From Ensifer adhaerens (lineage in GTDB: Bacteria; Pseudomonadota; Alphaproteobacteria; Rhizobiales; Rhizobiaceae), in NCBI RefSeq assembly GCF_002940685.1, contig NZ_PNFP01000001.1, positions 434,001 to 498,000 of the forward strand: a DNA stretch of 64,000 nucleotides, read 5' to 3'. Below the pieces are notes generated by a model, which saw only the letters and a list, made by a program, of their open reading frames with translations, did no database searches and had not been told where the DNA came from. Each line of letters begins with the position of its first letter. The first letter of the stretch is position 1. The position numbers and the translations under genes were made by a program. Positions 7,361-17,267 of the stretch are shown in pieces.

Positions 7361-9478
7361 ATGTCTTCCAAACCAGTCGCTCCTAGTCTTCTGGACCCGG
7401 CCATCCTCCTGCCGGCGATCAAGGCGGCGTTCGTCAAGCTCGACCCGCGCCAGCTCGTGCGCAACCCGGTGATTTTCGTCACGGAAGTGGTTGCGGCCGT
7501 GGTCACCGCTCTCTTCATCCGCGACATCGCCACCGGCACCGGCAGCCCGCTCTTCTCCGGGCAGATCGCCGCCTGGCTGTGGTTCACGGTGCTGTTTGCC
7601 ACCTTTGCCGAAGCCGTCGCCGAAGGGCGCGGCAAGGCCCAGGCCGACAGCCTGCGCCGTACCAAGTCCGAGCTGACGGCGCGCAAGCTCGTCTCCGCCG
7701 AAGGCCGCGAGACCCAGACGATCCCGGCGACTTCGCTGAAGGTCGGCGATCTCGTGCTCGTCGAGGCAGGCGAACTGATCCCCGGCGACGGCGAGGTTGT
7801 CGAAGGCGTCGCCTCGGTCAACGAAAGCGCGATCACCGGTGAATCGGCGCCGGTCATCCGCGAATCCGGCGGCGACCGCTCGGCCGTCACCGGCGGCACG
7901 CAGGTGCTTTCCGACTGGATCAAGGTCCGCATCGGCGTGGCACCTGGCAACACCTTCGTCGACCGCATGATCGCGCTGATCGAAGGCGCCCAGCGCCAGA
8001 AGACCCCGAACGAGATCGCCCTGTCGATCCTGCTTTCGGGTTTGACGCTGATCTTCCTGGTGGCCGTCGTCACGCTCTGGGGTCTTGCCGGTTATTCCGG
8101 TACCGTTCTCTCGGTCACCGTGCTTGCAGCCTTGCTCGTAACCCTGATCCCGACCACCATCGGTGGCCTGCTTTCGGCCATCGGTATCGCCGGCATGGAC
8201 CGTCTGGTGCGCTTCAACGTCATCGCCACCTCCGGCCGCGCCGTCGAGGCCGCCGGCGACGTCGATACGCTGCTGCTCGACAAGACCGGCACCATCACGT
8301 TCGGCAACCGTATGGCCGCCGACTTCATGCCGGTGCCCGGTGTCAGCGAAGCGGAACTTGCCGATGCGGCACTGCTCGCGAGCCTCGCCGACGAAACGCC
8401 CGAGGGCCGCTCGATCGCAGCGCTCGCGACCGGTGAGTTCGGCCGCCAGGCGCCCAATGTCTCGCTCCCCGAATCGGGCAAGGGCGAGGTCGTGGCGCTT
8501 GCCGTCGGTGGTGGCGCCAGCCAGGCTGGCGCAACGCGGATCGACGCTGTCATCCCGTTTGCCGCGGAAACGAGGCTCTCGGGCGTCGACTTCGGCGGTC
8601 GCCGGCTGCGCAAGGGCGCCGTCGACTCGATCCTGAAGTTCACTGGCATCCGCGACGAGAACGTGCCGAGCGAGTTTCGCCGCGCCGTCGACCAGGTGGC
8701 GCGCACCGGCGGCACGCCGCTTGCCGTCGCCGATGGTCCGCGCCTGCTCGGCGTCATCCACCTGAAGGACGTCGTCAAGCCGGGCATCAAGGAGCGCTTC
8801 GCTGCTCTTCGCGCCATGGGTATCCGCACCGTGATGGTGACGGGCGACAACCCGGTGACCGCTGCGGCGATCGCGTCGGAAGCCGGTGTCGACGACTTCC
8901 TTGCGGAGGCAACGCCTGAAGACAAGCTTGCCTACATCCGCAAGGAGCAGCAGGGCGGCCGCCTGATCGCCATGTGCGGCGACGGCACCAACGACGCACC
9001 GGCACTCGCCCAGGCCGACGTCGGCGTCGCCATGCAGACCGGCACCCAGGCTGCCCGCGAGGCCGCCAACATGGTGGACCTCGATTCGAGCCCGACGAAG
9101 CTCATCGAGATCGTCGAGATCGGCAAGCAGCTGCTGATGACCCGCGGCTCGCTGACGACGTTTTCGATCGCCAACGACGTGGCAAAGTACTTCGCCATCA
9201 TCCCGGCGCTGTTCATCACCACCTATCCGGCCCTTGCCGCGCTCAACGTCATGGGCCTTGCTTCGCCGCAATCGGCGATCCTGTCGGCTGTGATCTTCAA
9301 CGCGCTGATCATCGTCGCGCTGATCCCGCTGGCGCTGAAGGGCGTCAAGTACCGGCCGGTGGGTGCCGCAGCGCTTCTGCGCCGCAACCTCCTTGTCTAC
9401 GGTCTTGGCGGCATTCTCCTGCCTTTCGCAGGCATCAAGCTCGTCGACCTTGCCGTCAACGCACTCAATCTGGTGTAA
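7361..9478 (+). CDS. kdpB: K+-transporting P-type ATPase subunit B
   Basis: The ATP-hydrolysing subunit of the Kdp pump. The 705-residue protein has the P-type ATPase order: the TGES actuator motif in [11 protein letters not shown], the phosphorylation motif [11 protein letters not shown], the nucleotide-binding region, then [16 protein letters not shown] and the hinge motif [20 protein letters not shown] start at the ATG at 7361 (MSSKPVAPS), 39 codons inside the longest open frame, because AAAGGA precedes it and the upstream codons overlap kdpA. It is followed by kdpC after 2 bases. Confidence 0.97.
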   Translation: MSSKPVAPSLLDPAILLPAIKAAFVKLDPRQLVRNPVIFVTEVVAAVVTALFIRDIATGTGSPLFSGQIAAWLWFTVLFATFAEAVAEGRGKAQADSLRRTKSELTARKLVSAEGRETQTIPATSLKVGDLVLVEAGELIPGDGEVVEGVASVNESAITGESAPVIRESGGDRSAVTGGTQVLSDWIKVRIGVAPGNTFVDRMIALIEGAQRQKTPNEIALSILLSGLTLIFLVAVVTLWGLAGYSGTVLSVTVLAALLVTLIPTTIGGLLSAIGIAGMDRLVRFNVIATSGRAVEAAGDVDTLLLDKTGTITFGNRMAADFMPVPGVSEAELADAALLASLADETPEGRSIAALATGEFGRQAPNVSLPESGKGEVVALAVGGGASQAGATRIDAVIPFAAETRLSGVDFGGRRLRKGAVDSILKFTGIRDENVPSEFRRAVDQVARTGGTPLAVADGPRLLGVIHLKDVVKPGIKERFAALRAMGIRTVMVTGDNPVTAAAIASEAGVDDFLAEATPEDKLAYIRKEQQGGRLIAMCGDGTNDAPALAQADVGVAMQTGTQAAREAANMVDLDSSPTKLIEIVEIGKQLLMTRGSLTTFSIANDVAKYFAIIPALFITTYPALAALNVMGLASPQSAILSAVIFNALIIVALIPLALKGVKYRPVGAAALLRRNLLVYGLGGILLPFAGIKLVDLAVNALNLV

Positions 9479-9480
9479 CC

Positions 9481-10050
9481 ATGCTGAACCAAATTCGCCC
9501 CGCCATCGTGATGATCGTGCTTCTGACCGCGATCACCGGCCTTGCCTATCCCTTTGCGATCACCGGCGCGTCGCAGGTGCTGATGCCGGCACAGGCAAAC
9601 GGCAGCCTGATCGAGAAGGACGGTACCCTCATCGGCTCCGAACTGATCGGCCAGAACTTCACCTCCGACAAATATTTCTGGCCGCGTCCGTCCGCGACCG
9701 GGCCGGAGGCCTACAATGCCGGCGGCTCGAGCGGCTCCAACCTCGGAACCACCTCGGTCAAGCTCAGGGATCGCGTTGCGGCCGATGTCGAGCGCCTGAA
9801 GGGCGCCGGCTTCACCGGTGAAATTCCCGCCGATGCGGCAACGACCTCCGGGTCCGGGCTCGACCCGCATATCACCCCGGCCTTCGCTCAGGCGCAGGTC
9901 GCCAGGGTTGCCAAGGCGCGTGGTCTCAGCGAAGCGGACGTCGCCGCTTTGGTCGACAAGGCGACCGAGGATCGGCTGTTCGGGGTCGTAGGCGAGCCGC
10001 GCGTCAATGTGCTAGAACTCAACCTGGCCCTGGATGCGCCCCGAACCTGA
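9481..10050 (+). CDS. kdpC: K+-transporting ATPase subunit C
   Basis: A 189-residue accessory subunit thought to aid ATP binding by KdpB. It has one N-terminal membrane helix ([20 protein letters not shown]) and a periplasmic domain carrying the family motifs [28 protein letters not shown], and [16 protein letters not shown]. The ATG lies 2 bases after the kdpB stop, which implies translational coupling. The C-terminal [11 protein letters not shown] ending is also family-like. Confidence 0.96.
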   Translation: MLNQIRPAIVMIVLLTAITGLAYPFAITGASQVLMPAQANGSLIEKDGTLIGSELIGQNFTSDKYFWPRPSATGPEAYNAGGSSGSNLGTTSVKLRDRVAADVERLKGAGFTGEIPADAATTSGSGLDPHITPAFAQAQVARVAKARGLSEADVAALVDKATEDRLFGVVGEPRVNVLELNLALDAPRT

Positions 10051-10072
10051 CACCGCACGCCTGAGACATTGA

Positions 10073-12769
10073 ATGCCCGAAAGTGATCGCGACGCCAAGA
10101 GTCGCCCCGACCCAGACGCGCTATTGGCCCTTGCCGCGCAGGATCGCCGAGGAAAACTGACCGTTTTCCTCGGCGCCGCGCCCGGCGTCGGCAAGACCTA
10201 TGCGATGTTGTCGCGGGCCCGGCGGCTGAAACAGGATGGGGTCGATATCGTCATCGGGCTGGTCGAAACCCATGGCCGCAGCGAGACAGCGGCACTTATC
10301 GATGGACTGGAGATCCTGCCGCGCCGCGATGTGAACCATCGCGGCCGCATGCTTTCCGAGTTCGACCTGGACGCAGCGCTTGCGCGTCGGCCGAAGATTA
10401 TCGTCGTCGACGAGCTGGCCCACAGCAATCCGGCCGACAGCCGGCACCCGAAGCGCTACCAGGACATTGAAGAACTGATCGCGGCCGGCATCGACGTCTG
10501 GACCGCGCTCAACATCCAGCACCTGGAAAGCCTTTCCGACGTGGTTGCGCAGATTGCCGGCGTGCCGGTGCGCGAGCGGGTGCCGGATACGGTGCTGAAA
10601 CGTGCCGATGAAGTGTTGCTCGTCGACTTGCCGCCGGCCGAATTGATCGAGCGCCTGAAGGAAGGCAAGGTCTACCTGCCGGACAGTGCCAAGCGCGCCA
10701 CGGATCGCTTCTTCCGGCTCGGCAACCTGACGGCACTGCGCGAGCTGGCGCTTCGCCGCACGGCCGACCGGGTTGACGACCAGATGGTCGACTATCTCAA
10801 GCAGAACGCGATCGAAGGCGTCTGGGCAAGCGGGGAGCGCCTGCTTGTCTGCATTGGTTCAGATCCCTTGTCGGAGAAGGTGGTCCGCACGGCGAGCCGG
10901 CTCGCCGAAGGCTTGAACGCTCCCTGGATCGTCGTCTTCATCGAGCGTGCCGACCGCGAAAGCGGCGACGGCGACGACGTGCGCCGGCTTGACGAGACTT
11001 TCCGTCTTGCCGAACAGCTCGGCGCCGAAACCCGCCGTATTATCGGCAACGACTTCGTCGAGGAAATCCTGAAGCTCGCGCGCCGGGAACACGCGACGCA
11101 GATCGTCATCGGCGCGCGCCGCCAGCCGTTCCCGATGCGGCTGTTTCGCCAGTCGCTTCCCGACGCCTTGGCCGAGCGCGTGTCCGGCATCGGCATTCAC
11201 CTTGTGACCGATCGCGAGGCGGTGCCCGTCAAGCCGCGATCGAAGATGAAACGGACGCTGCCGCCGGGAACCGGGCGGGCCATCGGCATCGCCGCCGGGT
11301 CGGTCGTCGTCTCGACCGCCGTTGGCCTGCTGCTTGGCCGTTTCGTCGTCCTGCCCAACATCTCGCTGCTTTATCTGCTCGCAGTGCTGGCCTCGGCGAC
11401 CTATGCCGGTCACATCGCAGCGATCGCGGCGGCGTTGTTTTCGGTGCTTGCCTACAATTTCTTCTTCATCAAGCCGACCGGCACCTTCACGATCGCCGAG
11501 CCGCATGAGGTGTTCGCGCTCGTGATCTTCCTGGTCGCGGCTGCTCTTGCCGGCAGCCTCGCCTCGCGGGTGCGTGAGCAGGCGAAATCGGCACGCCAGC
11601 GCGCGGCCGCGACCCAGGCGCTTTACGACTTTTCCCGCAAGCTCTCCGGCACGGCCAAGGCCGACGACGTGCTCTGGGCGGCGGTGACGCAGATGCAATC
11701 GACGCTGAAACGCAGTTCGGCGCTGCTTCTGCCTGAGGACGGAGACCTGCAGCTGAAGGCGGCCTGGCCGCCGGATACCGAACTCGACGTCACCGACATC
11801 ATGGCGGCGCGCTGGGCGATGGACAAACGTGAGCCGGCCGGCAACGGCACGGGCACGCTGCCGAACAGCCCCTTCCATTTCCGGCCGCTGACGAGCCCGC
11901 ACGGCGTCGTCGGCGTCTGCGGCTTCGTCCAGGCGGACAAGCCGCTGGAGATCAACGAGGAGCGGGCGCTCGCCGCAATCCTCGACCAGACGGCGATCGC
12001 CGTCGACCGGGCGCGCCTTTCGCGCGAAAGCCTCGACCAGGCGGCAAAGCTCGAAGGCGAGCGCTTTCGCGCCGCTCTTCTGTCGTCCATTTCGCACGAT
12101 CTGAGGACCCCGCTTGCGACCATCACCGGCGCCGTCACCAGCCTGCGCCAGCTCGGCGATCGCATGCCACCGGAAAGCCGCGACGACCTGTTGCAGTCGA
12201 TCGAGGAGGAGGGCGGCCGGCTGACGCGCTTTGTCGCCAATCTGCTCGACATGACCCGGATCGAGGCCGGCACCGTCAACGCCAAGCGCGATTGGGTCGA
12301 TGTCGCCGACGTCGTGCGCGCCTCCGTCGATCGCGCCCGCAAGTACTTCCCGGATCGCGAGGTCGAAACGAGCATCGCGCCCGACTTGCCCCTGATGCGC
12401 GGCGACAGCGTGCTGCTCGGCCAGGTGCTCTTCAACCTGCTCGACAATGCCAACAAATACGGCGGCGATGAGCCGATCAGCATCTATGCCCGCGCCGAAG
12501 GCAATGACATCGTGCTGTCGGTGACCGACCTCGGCAAGGGTATCCCGCCGAAGGATCTCGAGCAGGTCTTCGAGAAATTCTTCCGCCGCGGCAAGGCCGA
12601 TGGCCGAACGCCGGGAACGGGGCTCGGGCTTTCAATCGCCAAGGGCTTCGTCGAGGCCATGGGCGGACAGATCAAGGCGGAAAGCCCGGCGCTCCGCCGC
12701 CGCGGCACGCGCATTTCCATGCGCTTTCCCGCTGCCAAGGCTGAAATTTCCGAAAAGGACCGTGCATGA
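10073..12769 (+). CDS. kdpD: Potassium/turgor sensor histidine kinase
   Basis: A membrane-bound sensor kinase that phosphorylates KdpE when potassium is limiting. The 898-residue protein has the full KdpD architecture. An N-terminal KdpD domain carries the Walker A-like motif GAAPGVGKT (about residues 35-43) and VDELAHSNPADSRHPKRYQD. A USP-like domain follows (about 255-365), then four closely spaced membrane helices (about 395-500), a GAF-like region, the HisKA box ISHDLRTPLATITGAV (His near 676) and the ATPase boxes NLLDNANKYGG and GTGLGLSIAKGF. It starts 23 bases after kdpC, and its last codon overlaps the kdpE ATG. Confidence 0.96.
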   Translation: MPESDRDAKSRPDPDALLALAAQDRRGKLTVFLGAAPGVGKTYAMLSRARRLKQDGVDIVIGLVETHGRSETAALIDGLEILPRRDVNHRGRMLSEFDLDAALARRPKIIVVDELAHSNPADSRHPKRYQDIEELIAAGIDVWTALNIQHLESLSDVVAQIAGVPVRERVPDTVLKRADEVLLVDLPPAELIERLKEGKVYLPDSAKRATDRFFRLGNLTALRELALRRTADRVDDQMVDYLKQNAIEGVWASGERLLVCIGSDPLSEKVVRTASRLAEGLNAPWIVVFIERADRESGDGDDVRRLDETFRLAEQLGAETRRIIGNDFVEEILKLARREHATQIVIGARRQPFPMRLFRQSLPDALAERVSGIGIHLVTDREAVPVKPRSKMKRTLPPGTGRAIGIAAGSVVVSTAVGLLLGRFVVLPNISLLYLLAVLASATYAGHIAAIAAALFSVLAYNFFFIKPTGTFTIAEPHEVFALVIFLVAAALAGSLASRVREQAKSARQRAAATQALYDFSRKLSGTAKADDVLWAAVTQMQSTLKRSSALLLPEDGDLQLKAAWPPDTELDVTDIMAARWAMDKREPAGNGTGTLPNSPFHFRPLTSPHGVVGVCGFVQADKPLEINEERALAAILDQTAIAVDRARLSRESLDQAAKLEGERFRAALLSSISHDLRTPLATITGAVTSLRQLGDRMPPESRDDLLQSIEEEGGRLTRFVANLLDMTRIEAGTVNAKRDWVDVADVVRASVDRARKYFPDREVETSIAPDLPLMRGDSVLLGQVLFNLLDNANKYGGDEPISIYARAEGNDIVLSVTDLGKGIPPKDLEQVFEKFFRRGKADGRTPGTGLGLSIAKGFVEAMGGQIKAESPALRRRGTRISMRFPAAKAEISEKDRA

Positions 12770-13458
12770 GCGTGGAGCGCATCCTCGTTGTCGATGACGA
12801 ACCCCAGATCCAGCGTTTCCTGAAGCCGGCGCTGAGCGCTGCCGGCTATGACGTCCGCGAGGCGATGACCGGCGCCGAGGCGCTGAAGGCGGCCGCGACG
12901 ATGGCGCCGGATGTCGTCATCCTCGACCTCGGCCTGCCGGACATGGACGGCAAGGAGGTCATCGCCAACCTGCGCGGCTGGTCGCAGGTGCCGATCATCA
13001 TTCTCTCGGCCCGCGACCGGGAAAGCGAAAAGATCGCCGCACTCGATCTCGGTGCCGACGATTACATCGAAAAGCCCTTCGGTATCGGCGAACTGACCGC
13101 CCGCATCCGCGCGGCCCTTCGCCATCGCGTCCAGATGGAAGGCGGCCAGACGCAGCTTTCCGCTGATGGCGTGGCGATCGACACGATCAAGCGTGTGGTG
13201 ACGAAGGACGGTGAACCGGTCCGCCTGACGCCGAAGGAATACGACCTGCTGGTGATGCTGGCGCATCACGCCGGCCGCGTCGTCACGCACAAGACGCTGC
13301 TCACCTCGGTCTGGGGTGTCGCCCATGGCGAAGACCTGCATTACCTGCGCGTCTTCATCGGCCAGTTGCGCGGCAAGATCGAGCGTGACCCGGCCGATCC
13401 GAGGATCATCCGCACGGAGCCGGGCGTCGGCTACCGTTTCGTCGGCGACGAGGGCTGA
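12766..13458 (+). CDS. kdpE: Two-component response regulator of the kdp operon (OmpR family)
   Basis: A 230-residue cytoplasmic DNA-binding regulator that activates the kdp promoter. The receiver domain has the acidic pair DDEPQ, the phosphoacceptor aspartate in VVILDLGLPDMDG and the lysine in YIEKPFGIGEL. The winged-helix C-terminal domain includes LTPKEYDLLVMLAHHAGRVV and EPGVGYRFV. Its ATG overlaps the kdpD stop (ATGA), which couples translation of kinase and regulator. It is the last gene of the operon. The next gene is convergent and only 34 bases away, with no obvious terminator between them. Confidence 0.96.
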   Translation: MSVERILVVDDEPQIQRFLKPALSAAGYDVREAMTGAEALKAAATMAPDVVILDLGLPDMDGKEVIANLRGWSQVPIIILSARDRESEKIAALDLGADDYIEKPFGIGELTARIRAALRHRVQMEGGQTQLSADGVAIDTIKRVVTKDGEPVRLTPKEYDLLVMLAHHAGRVVTHKTLLTSVWGVAHGEDLHYLRVFIGQLRGKIERDPADPRIIRTEPGVGYRFVGDEG

Positions 13459-13492
13459 CGGCAGGTTGCCGGCAAAGACGACTCGCCGCCCG

Positions 13493-14767
13493 TTACTGGA
13501 TCTTGACCGGCGTTGGCGTGTCGGTCGCAAGCGTGTCTCCAACGACGACCTTCTTCTTCCGCGCCGGCTGCGGGTTTTCAAGGATCGACACAGGCGCCGC
13601 GACGGTCACGGCTGCGACGTTGCCGACGTTTCTCGCCGTGCCGGCGACGACTGCGGCAATGCCGGTTCCAACCGAAATATCGGAATCGGTGAGCGTCTGC
13701 CCCGTGGCGAGCCGCTGACCGATCAGCTGAACGATTTCTGGGCTTTCGGCGAACTTTCCGTGGTGCAGGCCGTCCTCGGACTTAACCTTTGTCAGGTCGA
13801 TGGCGGTGATGCCGGCTCGCTCCAGCTGGGTGCGGTAGGGTTCTGCCGACGGATCGATCGCGCCGAGACGGGAAACGTCGCCGGAGATGAAGCTCGAAAG
13901 CGCCAGCGCCCGGTCATCCTGCGAAACGAAGATCGTGAACTTCGGCCGCTTCTTGCCCATCTCGACGAACTGCTTGGCAAAGACGTCGAGATCGATATCG
14001 GGCGAGGCGAGAATGACGTTTTCGATCTTGGAGGGGACGTTGCCGTCGCGGATGCCCATCTGCCGCAGCGATTCCATCGTCAGCCAGGTGCCCATGGAGT
14101 GGGCGAGGATGGTGATGCTTTTCACCTTCGGCGCGTCGGAAAGCTTCTTCAGAATGTCTTCGAGCGCCGTGCGCGAATAGTTCGTGCTTTCCTTGTCGTA
14201 ATTGTAGTCGAACACGTTGGCGCGCGAAGGCCAGGTGAAGAGAACCGGCGTCGCTTGCACATCCGAGTCATGGACGATCTGCGCCAGCCGGTAGACCGAG
14301 TCCTCGTAGCGGTTGTTGAAGCCGTGCACGAAAACGAAGGCATTGCCGCCGACATCATGCTGCAGGAACCAGGATTTGGCTTCATCGAGCGACCTGAGCT
14401 CGTTCACCCGCGTGACGGCGAATTCCTTGGCTGGATCCGGCGGCAGCTTGCGCGGCCATTGCACGGTGCCTGACTTGCGCACGGTTTCCGGCGGGATCGA
14501 GACCGCGACATCGGTGAGGAACGTGTTGGCGTCGCGTTCGCCGGAAAAGAGCGTTGCCGGGTCACCTGAAGGTTCGCGCGTGGTCGCAACAAGCATGTCG
14601 ACGGTGGACGCGCCCGGGACCGGTGCGGTGAGCGCGACGGGCGCCATCACGCCCTTGGCATGGCCGCCGCAGCCAGTAAGCAGTGCCAAGGCAGCCAGCA
14701 CGAACATCGTTCGTCCCCTGCCTGCGTGCCTCTCTACCGAACCTTTAAACCCCACCCACTCGAACAT
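13493..14767 (-). CDS. Alpha/beta hydrolase lipoprotein (DUF900 family)
   Basis: Probably an envelope-anchored esterase/lipase-like hydrolase of unknown substrate. The catalytic domain has the oxyanion-hole region FVHGFNNRYEDSVYRLA and the nucleophile elbow LAHSMGTWL, both typical of DUF900 proteins. The N-terminus ends its signal in ALALLTGC, a lipobox, so the mature protein is likely lipidated at this cysteine. I start at the ATG at 14767 because it gives a basic n-region (GFKGSVERHAGRGRT) before the hydrophobic core. The ATG at 14707 has a better ribosome binding site (CAGGGGA) but would leave no positive residues. The C-terminal 60 residues are low-complexity and end in a basic KKKVV patch. 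It is convergent with kdpE. Confidence 0.8.
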   Translation of the reverse strand: MFEWVGFKGSVERHAGRGRTMFVLAALALLTGCGGHAKGVMAPVALTAPVPGASTVDMLVATTREPSGDPATLFSGERDANTFLTDVAVSIPPETVRKSGTVQWPRKLPPDPAKEFAVTRVNELRSLDEAKSWFLQHDVGGNAFVFVHGFNNRYEDSVYRLAQIVHDSDVQATPVLFTWPSRANVFDYNYDKESTNYSRTALEDILKKLSDAPKVKSITILAHSMGTWLTMESLRQMGIRDGNVPSKIENVILASPDIDLDVFAKQFVEMGKKRPKFTIFVSQDDRALALSSFISGDVSRLGAIDPSAEPYRTQLERAGITAIDLTKVKSEDGLHHGKFAESPEIVQLIGQRLATGQTLTDSDISVGTGIAAVVAGTARNVGNVAAVTVAAPVSILENPQPARKKKVVVGDTLATDTPTPVKIQ

Positions 14768-14950
14768 CGGCATCCCCACATACGCCTGAACTCGACTGCA
14801 TCTGACAGCGCTTTCGCGAAACGCAGATGACAATACTCGGCGCTAATATGCAAGCAGGCGCTGATTGAAGATTCGCTATAGAGTTGTTGATGGACGTCGT
14901 TTCCCGCGCCGCGGGCTTGCCGCGACACGAGCGATGCGAACATCCCGCCG

Positions 14951-16123
14951 CTACTTGGCCGTCGCTTCCAGCGCCGTCAGGATTGCGTGGGCCGCCTTGA
15001 TCCTCTCGGGGATCGGGACGTTGCGGTTGGCAAGCAGCACGATGCCGATCTTCTTCTCCGGCACGAAGGCGACATAGCCGCCGAAACCGTTGGTGGAGCC
15101 GGTCTTGTTGTAGAGCGTCGGGCCATCGGGGCGCTTCGGAGGATTCAATGCTTTGACCGGATTGATTTTCAGGGCCATGTCGCTGGAGTTGCCGTCGAGC
15201 AGCCGCTCCAGCGAAACCGGGTAGGGGTACTGTTCCCAACCCAGCCCCTGGACCATCTTGGCGCTGTCGAAATATCCGATATGGGTGCCTTCGATCGCCT
15301 TGCGGACAGTGCCGCCGAATTGTTCAGGCCGGATGTTGGCCTCGACGAAGCGGATCATGTCTGCCGCCGAGGACTTCACGCCGTAGGCTTCGGCGTCGAA
15401 CATGCCCGGGTTGACCCGGATCGGCTTGTCCGCCTTGGCGTAACCCCACGCATAGTCTGCCATCGCGTCCTGCGGCACGGTGACATAGCTGTGCTTGAGG
15501 CCGAGCTTGGGAAAAATCTCGCTTTCGAGAAGCCCGGCGAAGCTGCCACCCATGGCCAGCGCTGCGGCGTGACCGAAAAGACCGATGCTCGGGTTGGAGT
15601 AGCCTCGGTTCGCGCCCGCCTCGACCCTTGGCTTCCATGCGCTGAAATAGGCGAGCATGTCAGCGTCGCTCTTGATCCCGTCCGGAAACTGCAGCGGCAA
15701 CCCGCCGGCGGTATAGGTACCGAGTTCGAGCAGCGTCGTCTTGTCGATGGCGGTGCCGGCAAGGGCGGGCATGAACTTGCCGGGATGGTCGTCGAACGAA
15801 AGCTTTCCGAGCGCCTGCCCGTAGGCGGCGAGCGTGCCGGCAAAGGTCTTGCTGATCGAGCCCAGTTCGAAAAGCGTATCCTCGGTGACCGGCGCCTTCG
15901 TTTCCTTGGAGGCAACGCCGTAGTTCATGAAGTAGCGCTGGCCGTCGACAGTCACCGCGACGGCCATGCCTGGCACCTTGTGTTCGCGCATGATCGGGCG
16001 GATCGCCTTGTCCACGGCAGCGGCAATCTGCGCCCGGTCGCCGCTTTCGGCAAAGGCGCTTGATGCCAGGGCTGCAAGGATTGCAGTAGAAAGACCTAAT
16101 TTGATTGTCGCCATTCTGTCCAT
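14951..16123 (-). CDS. ampC: Class C (AmpC-type) beta-lactamase
   Basis: A periplasmic serine hydrolase of the AmpC/penicillin-binding family. The 390-residue protein has a signal peptide cleaved near AFA-ES at about residue 25. All three active-site elements are in order: SISK (Ser89, Lys92) in FELGSISKTF, YSN (Tyr175) in GYSNPSIGLFGHAA, and KTG (Lys340) in YNKTGSTNGFGGYV. This motif set and spacing fit true class C enzymes rather than EstB-type esterases. ATG at 16123 follows an AAGAGAGAA stretch; ATG at 16114 is an alternative. No ampR-type LysR gene is divergent from it, so expression is either constitutive or controlled elsewhere. Confidence 0.9.
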   Translation of the reverse strand: MDRMATIKLGLSTAILAALASSAFAESGDRAQIAAAVDKAIRPIMREHKVPGMAVAVTVDGQRYFMNYGVASKETKAPVTEDTLFELGSISKTFAGTLAAYGQALGKLSFDDHPGKFMPALAGTAIDKTTLLELGTYTAGGLPLQFPDGIKSDADMLAYFSAWKPRVEAGANRGYSNPSIGLFGHAAALAMGGSFAGLLESEIFPKLGLKHSYVTVPQDAMADYAWGYAKADKPIRVNPGMFDAEAYGVKSSAADMIRFVEANIRPEQFGGTVRKAIEGTHIGYFDSAKMVQGLGWEQYPYPVSLERLLDGNSSDMALKINPVKALNPPKRPDGPTLYNKTGSTNGFGGYVAFVPEKKIGIVLLANRNVPIPERIKAAHAILTALEATAK

Positions 16124-16647
16124 TCGTTCTGTTCTCTCTTGATAGGTATGCTGTCAGTGGCGCGGGCCGTCAGCAGCGGTCGGAGGCGCCTTCCGGATCC
16201 GAACCGGTGCTTTTCCCACCCTTTGCTCCGCCAGATCATGGAGATCTGCAAGGGATGCCCGACAGGACGGGAAAGAGCTAGACGGGGCGGCTCCGCGGGG
16301 CAAACGACGATATTTCGAGGGTGCCCCTAGAAAATCTAATGGATCAAGTCTGCGCACCGGAGCGGGGCTCAAAGAGCTGAGGACGGTGAATGGCAAGGGC
16401 ACTTGCGCGGCGGCGCCATAAAATCACGCGATCCGTTGTCATTGCGGGCTCTCGGGCGTAGTATTCGCCGGCAGTTTAAGGGGCCGTTGTTGCCAGACTG
16501 CATGTTTAATCCGGGAGCTGCTTCTGATCGAACAGAAGAGTCTCTCCGATTCCGGGAGCATATTCGGAAGCTTATTTACATCCGACGCCACTCAATGGCG
16601 CCTCCGCCGATCTCTATTGCAATCAGACGGCCATATTGGAGGATAAG
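16124..16647. other. Intergenic region without a recognisable gene
   Basis: Open frames here are short, lack ribosome binding sites and have no recognisable protein features. A weak inverted repeat (GGGGCA at 16297-16302, TGCCCC at 16322-16327) is the only structure seen. The promoters of ampC (minus) and of the lipoprotein gene at 16648 (plus) must lie here. Confidence 0.6.
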
Positions 16648-16899
16648 ATGAGCAAGCAGACCATAACTATCATTCTTGCCGGCGCCCTAGCCTTATCGGG
16701 GTGCCAATCGGCCTATATGTCCAAGAGCGGTTCGACCGGCAACGAATTCGGCTGCATTGCCGGAACCGTTGGTGGCGCCATCGTCGGCGGCCTGATCGGC
16801 TCGACGATCGGTTCGGGCACCGGTCAGCTTTGGGCGGTTGGTGGTGGAGCGACGCTCGGCGCTGCCGCCGGCAACGCGCTGACATGCCGCTACTATTGA
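16648..16899 (+). CDS. Small glycine-zipper lipoprotein
   Basis: An 83-residue envelope protein. The signal peptide ends in LALSGC, a lipobox, giving a lipidated cysteine at about residue 19. The mature part is a glycine-zipper segment (GTVGGAIVGGLIGSTIGSGT) followed by a second one (GGGATLGAAAG), as in small rickettsial 17-kDa-antigen-like and OsmB-like lipoproteins. TTGGAGGATAAG places a strong ribosome binding site at the ATG at 16648. The EF-hand gene follows after 17 bases, so the two are probably cotranscribed. Function is unknown; a role in outer-membrane integrity is a guess from the family. Confidence 0.82.
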   Translation: MSKQTITIILAGALALSGCQSAYMSKSGSTGNEFGCIAGTVGGAIVGGLIGSTIGSGTGQLWAVGGGATLGAAAGNALTCRYY

Positions 16900-16916
16900 T
16901 CAAGGAACGGAGCAGG

Positions 16917-17267
16917 ATGAAGAAAATCGTTCTCATGAGCGTGCTTGCGCTCGGCCAGATCACACCGGCGATCGCGCAGCAGGCTGCGACGATGAACCAG
17001 GGACAGATGAGCGCGCTCGACAGCAACAAGGACGGCGCGGTCGATCGGTCCGAGTACGAGGCCTTCATGGCGAGCGCCTTCGTCAATCTCGACAAGAACA
17101 AGGACGGAAACCTTACGGCCGACGAGACGAAACAGGCGCTGAACGCTCAGCAGTTTGCCGCCACGGATGCCAATGGCGACGGCAAGGTCAGCCGGAACGA
17201 ATTTCTGGATCGGGTGATGGCGGATTTCAAAACCGCGGATCGAAGCGGCGACGGCAGCCTGAAATGA
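16917..17267 (+). CDS. Secreted EF-hand calcium-binding protein
   Basis: A 116-residue protein with a signal peptide (MKKIVLMSVLALGQITPAIA, cleavage near residue 20). Three complete EF-hand loops follow: DSNKDGAVDRSE, DKNKDGNLTADE and DANGDGKVSRNE. A fourth loop, DRSGDGSLK, is cut by the stop codon. Export of a multi-EF-hand protein is reminiscent of rhizobial calsymin-type proteins, although this one is much shorter. The gene starts 17 bases after the lipoprotein gene with AGGA-like bases at 16914. Calcium sensing or buffering in the periplasm is an inference. Confidence 0.85.
   Translation: MKKIVLMSVLALGQITPAIAQQAATMNQGQMSALDSNKDGAVDRSEYEAFMASAFVNLDKNKDGNLTADETKQALNAQQFAATDANGDGKVSRNEFLDRVMADFKTADRSGDGSLK

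Noticed and set aside
5356-8073. Minus-strand open frame of 905 codons opposite kdpA/kdpB
   Set aside because: Its composition (His, Arg, Asp, Gly repeats) is typical of an antisense frame of a high-GC gene, and kdpA/kdpB are certain.
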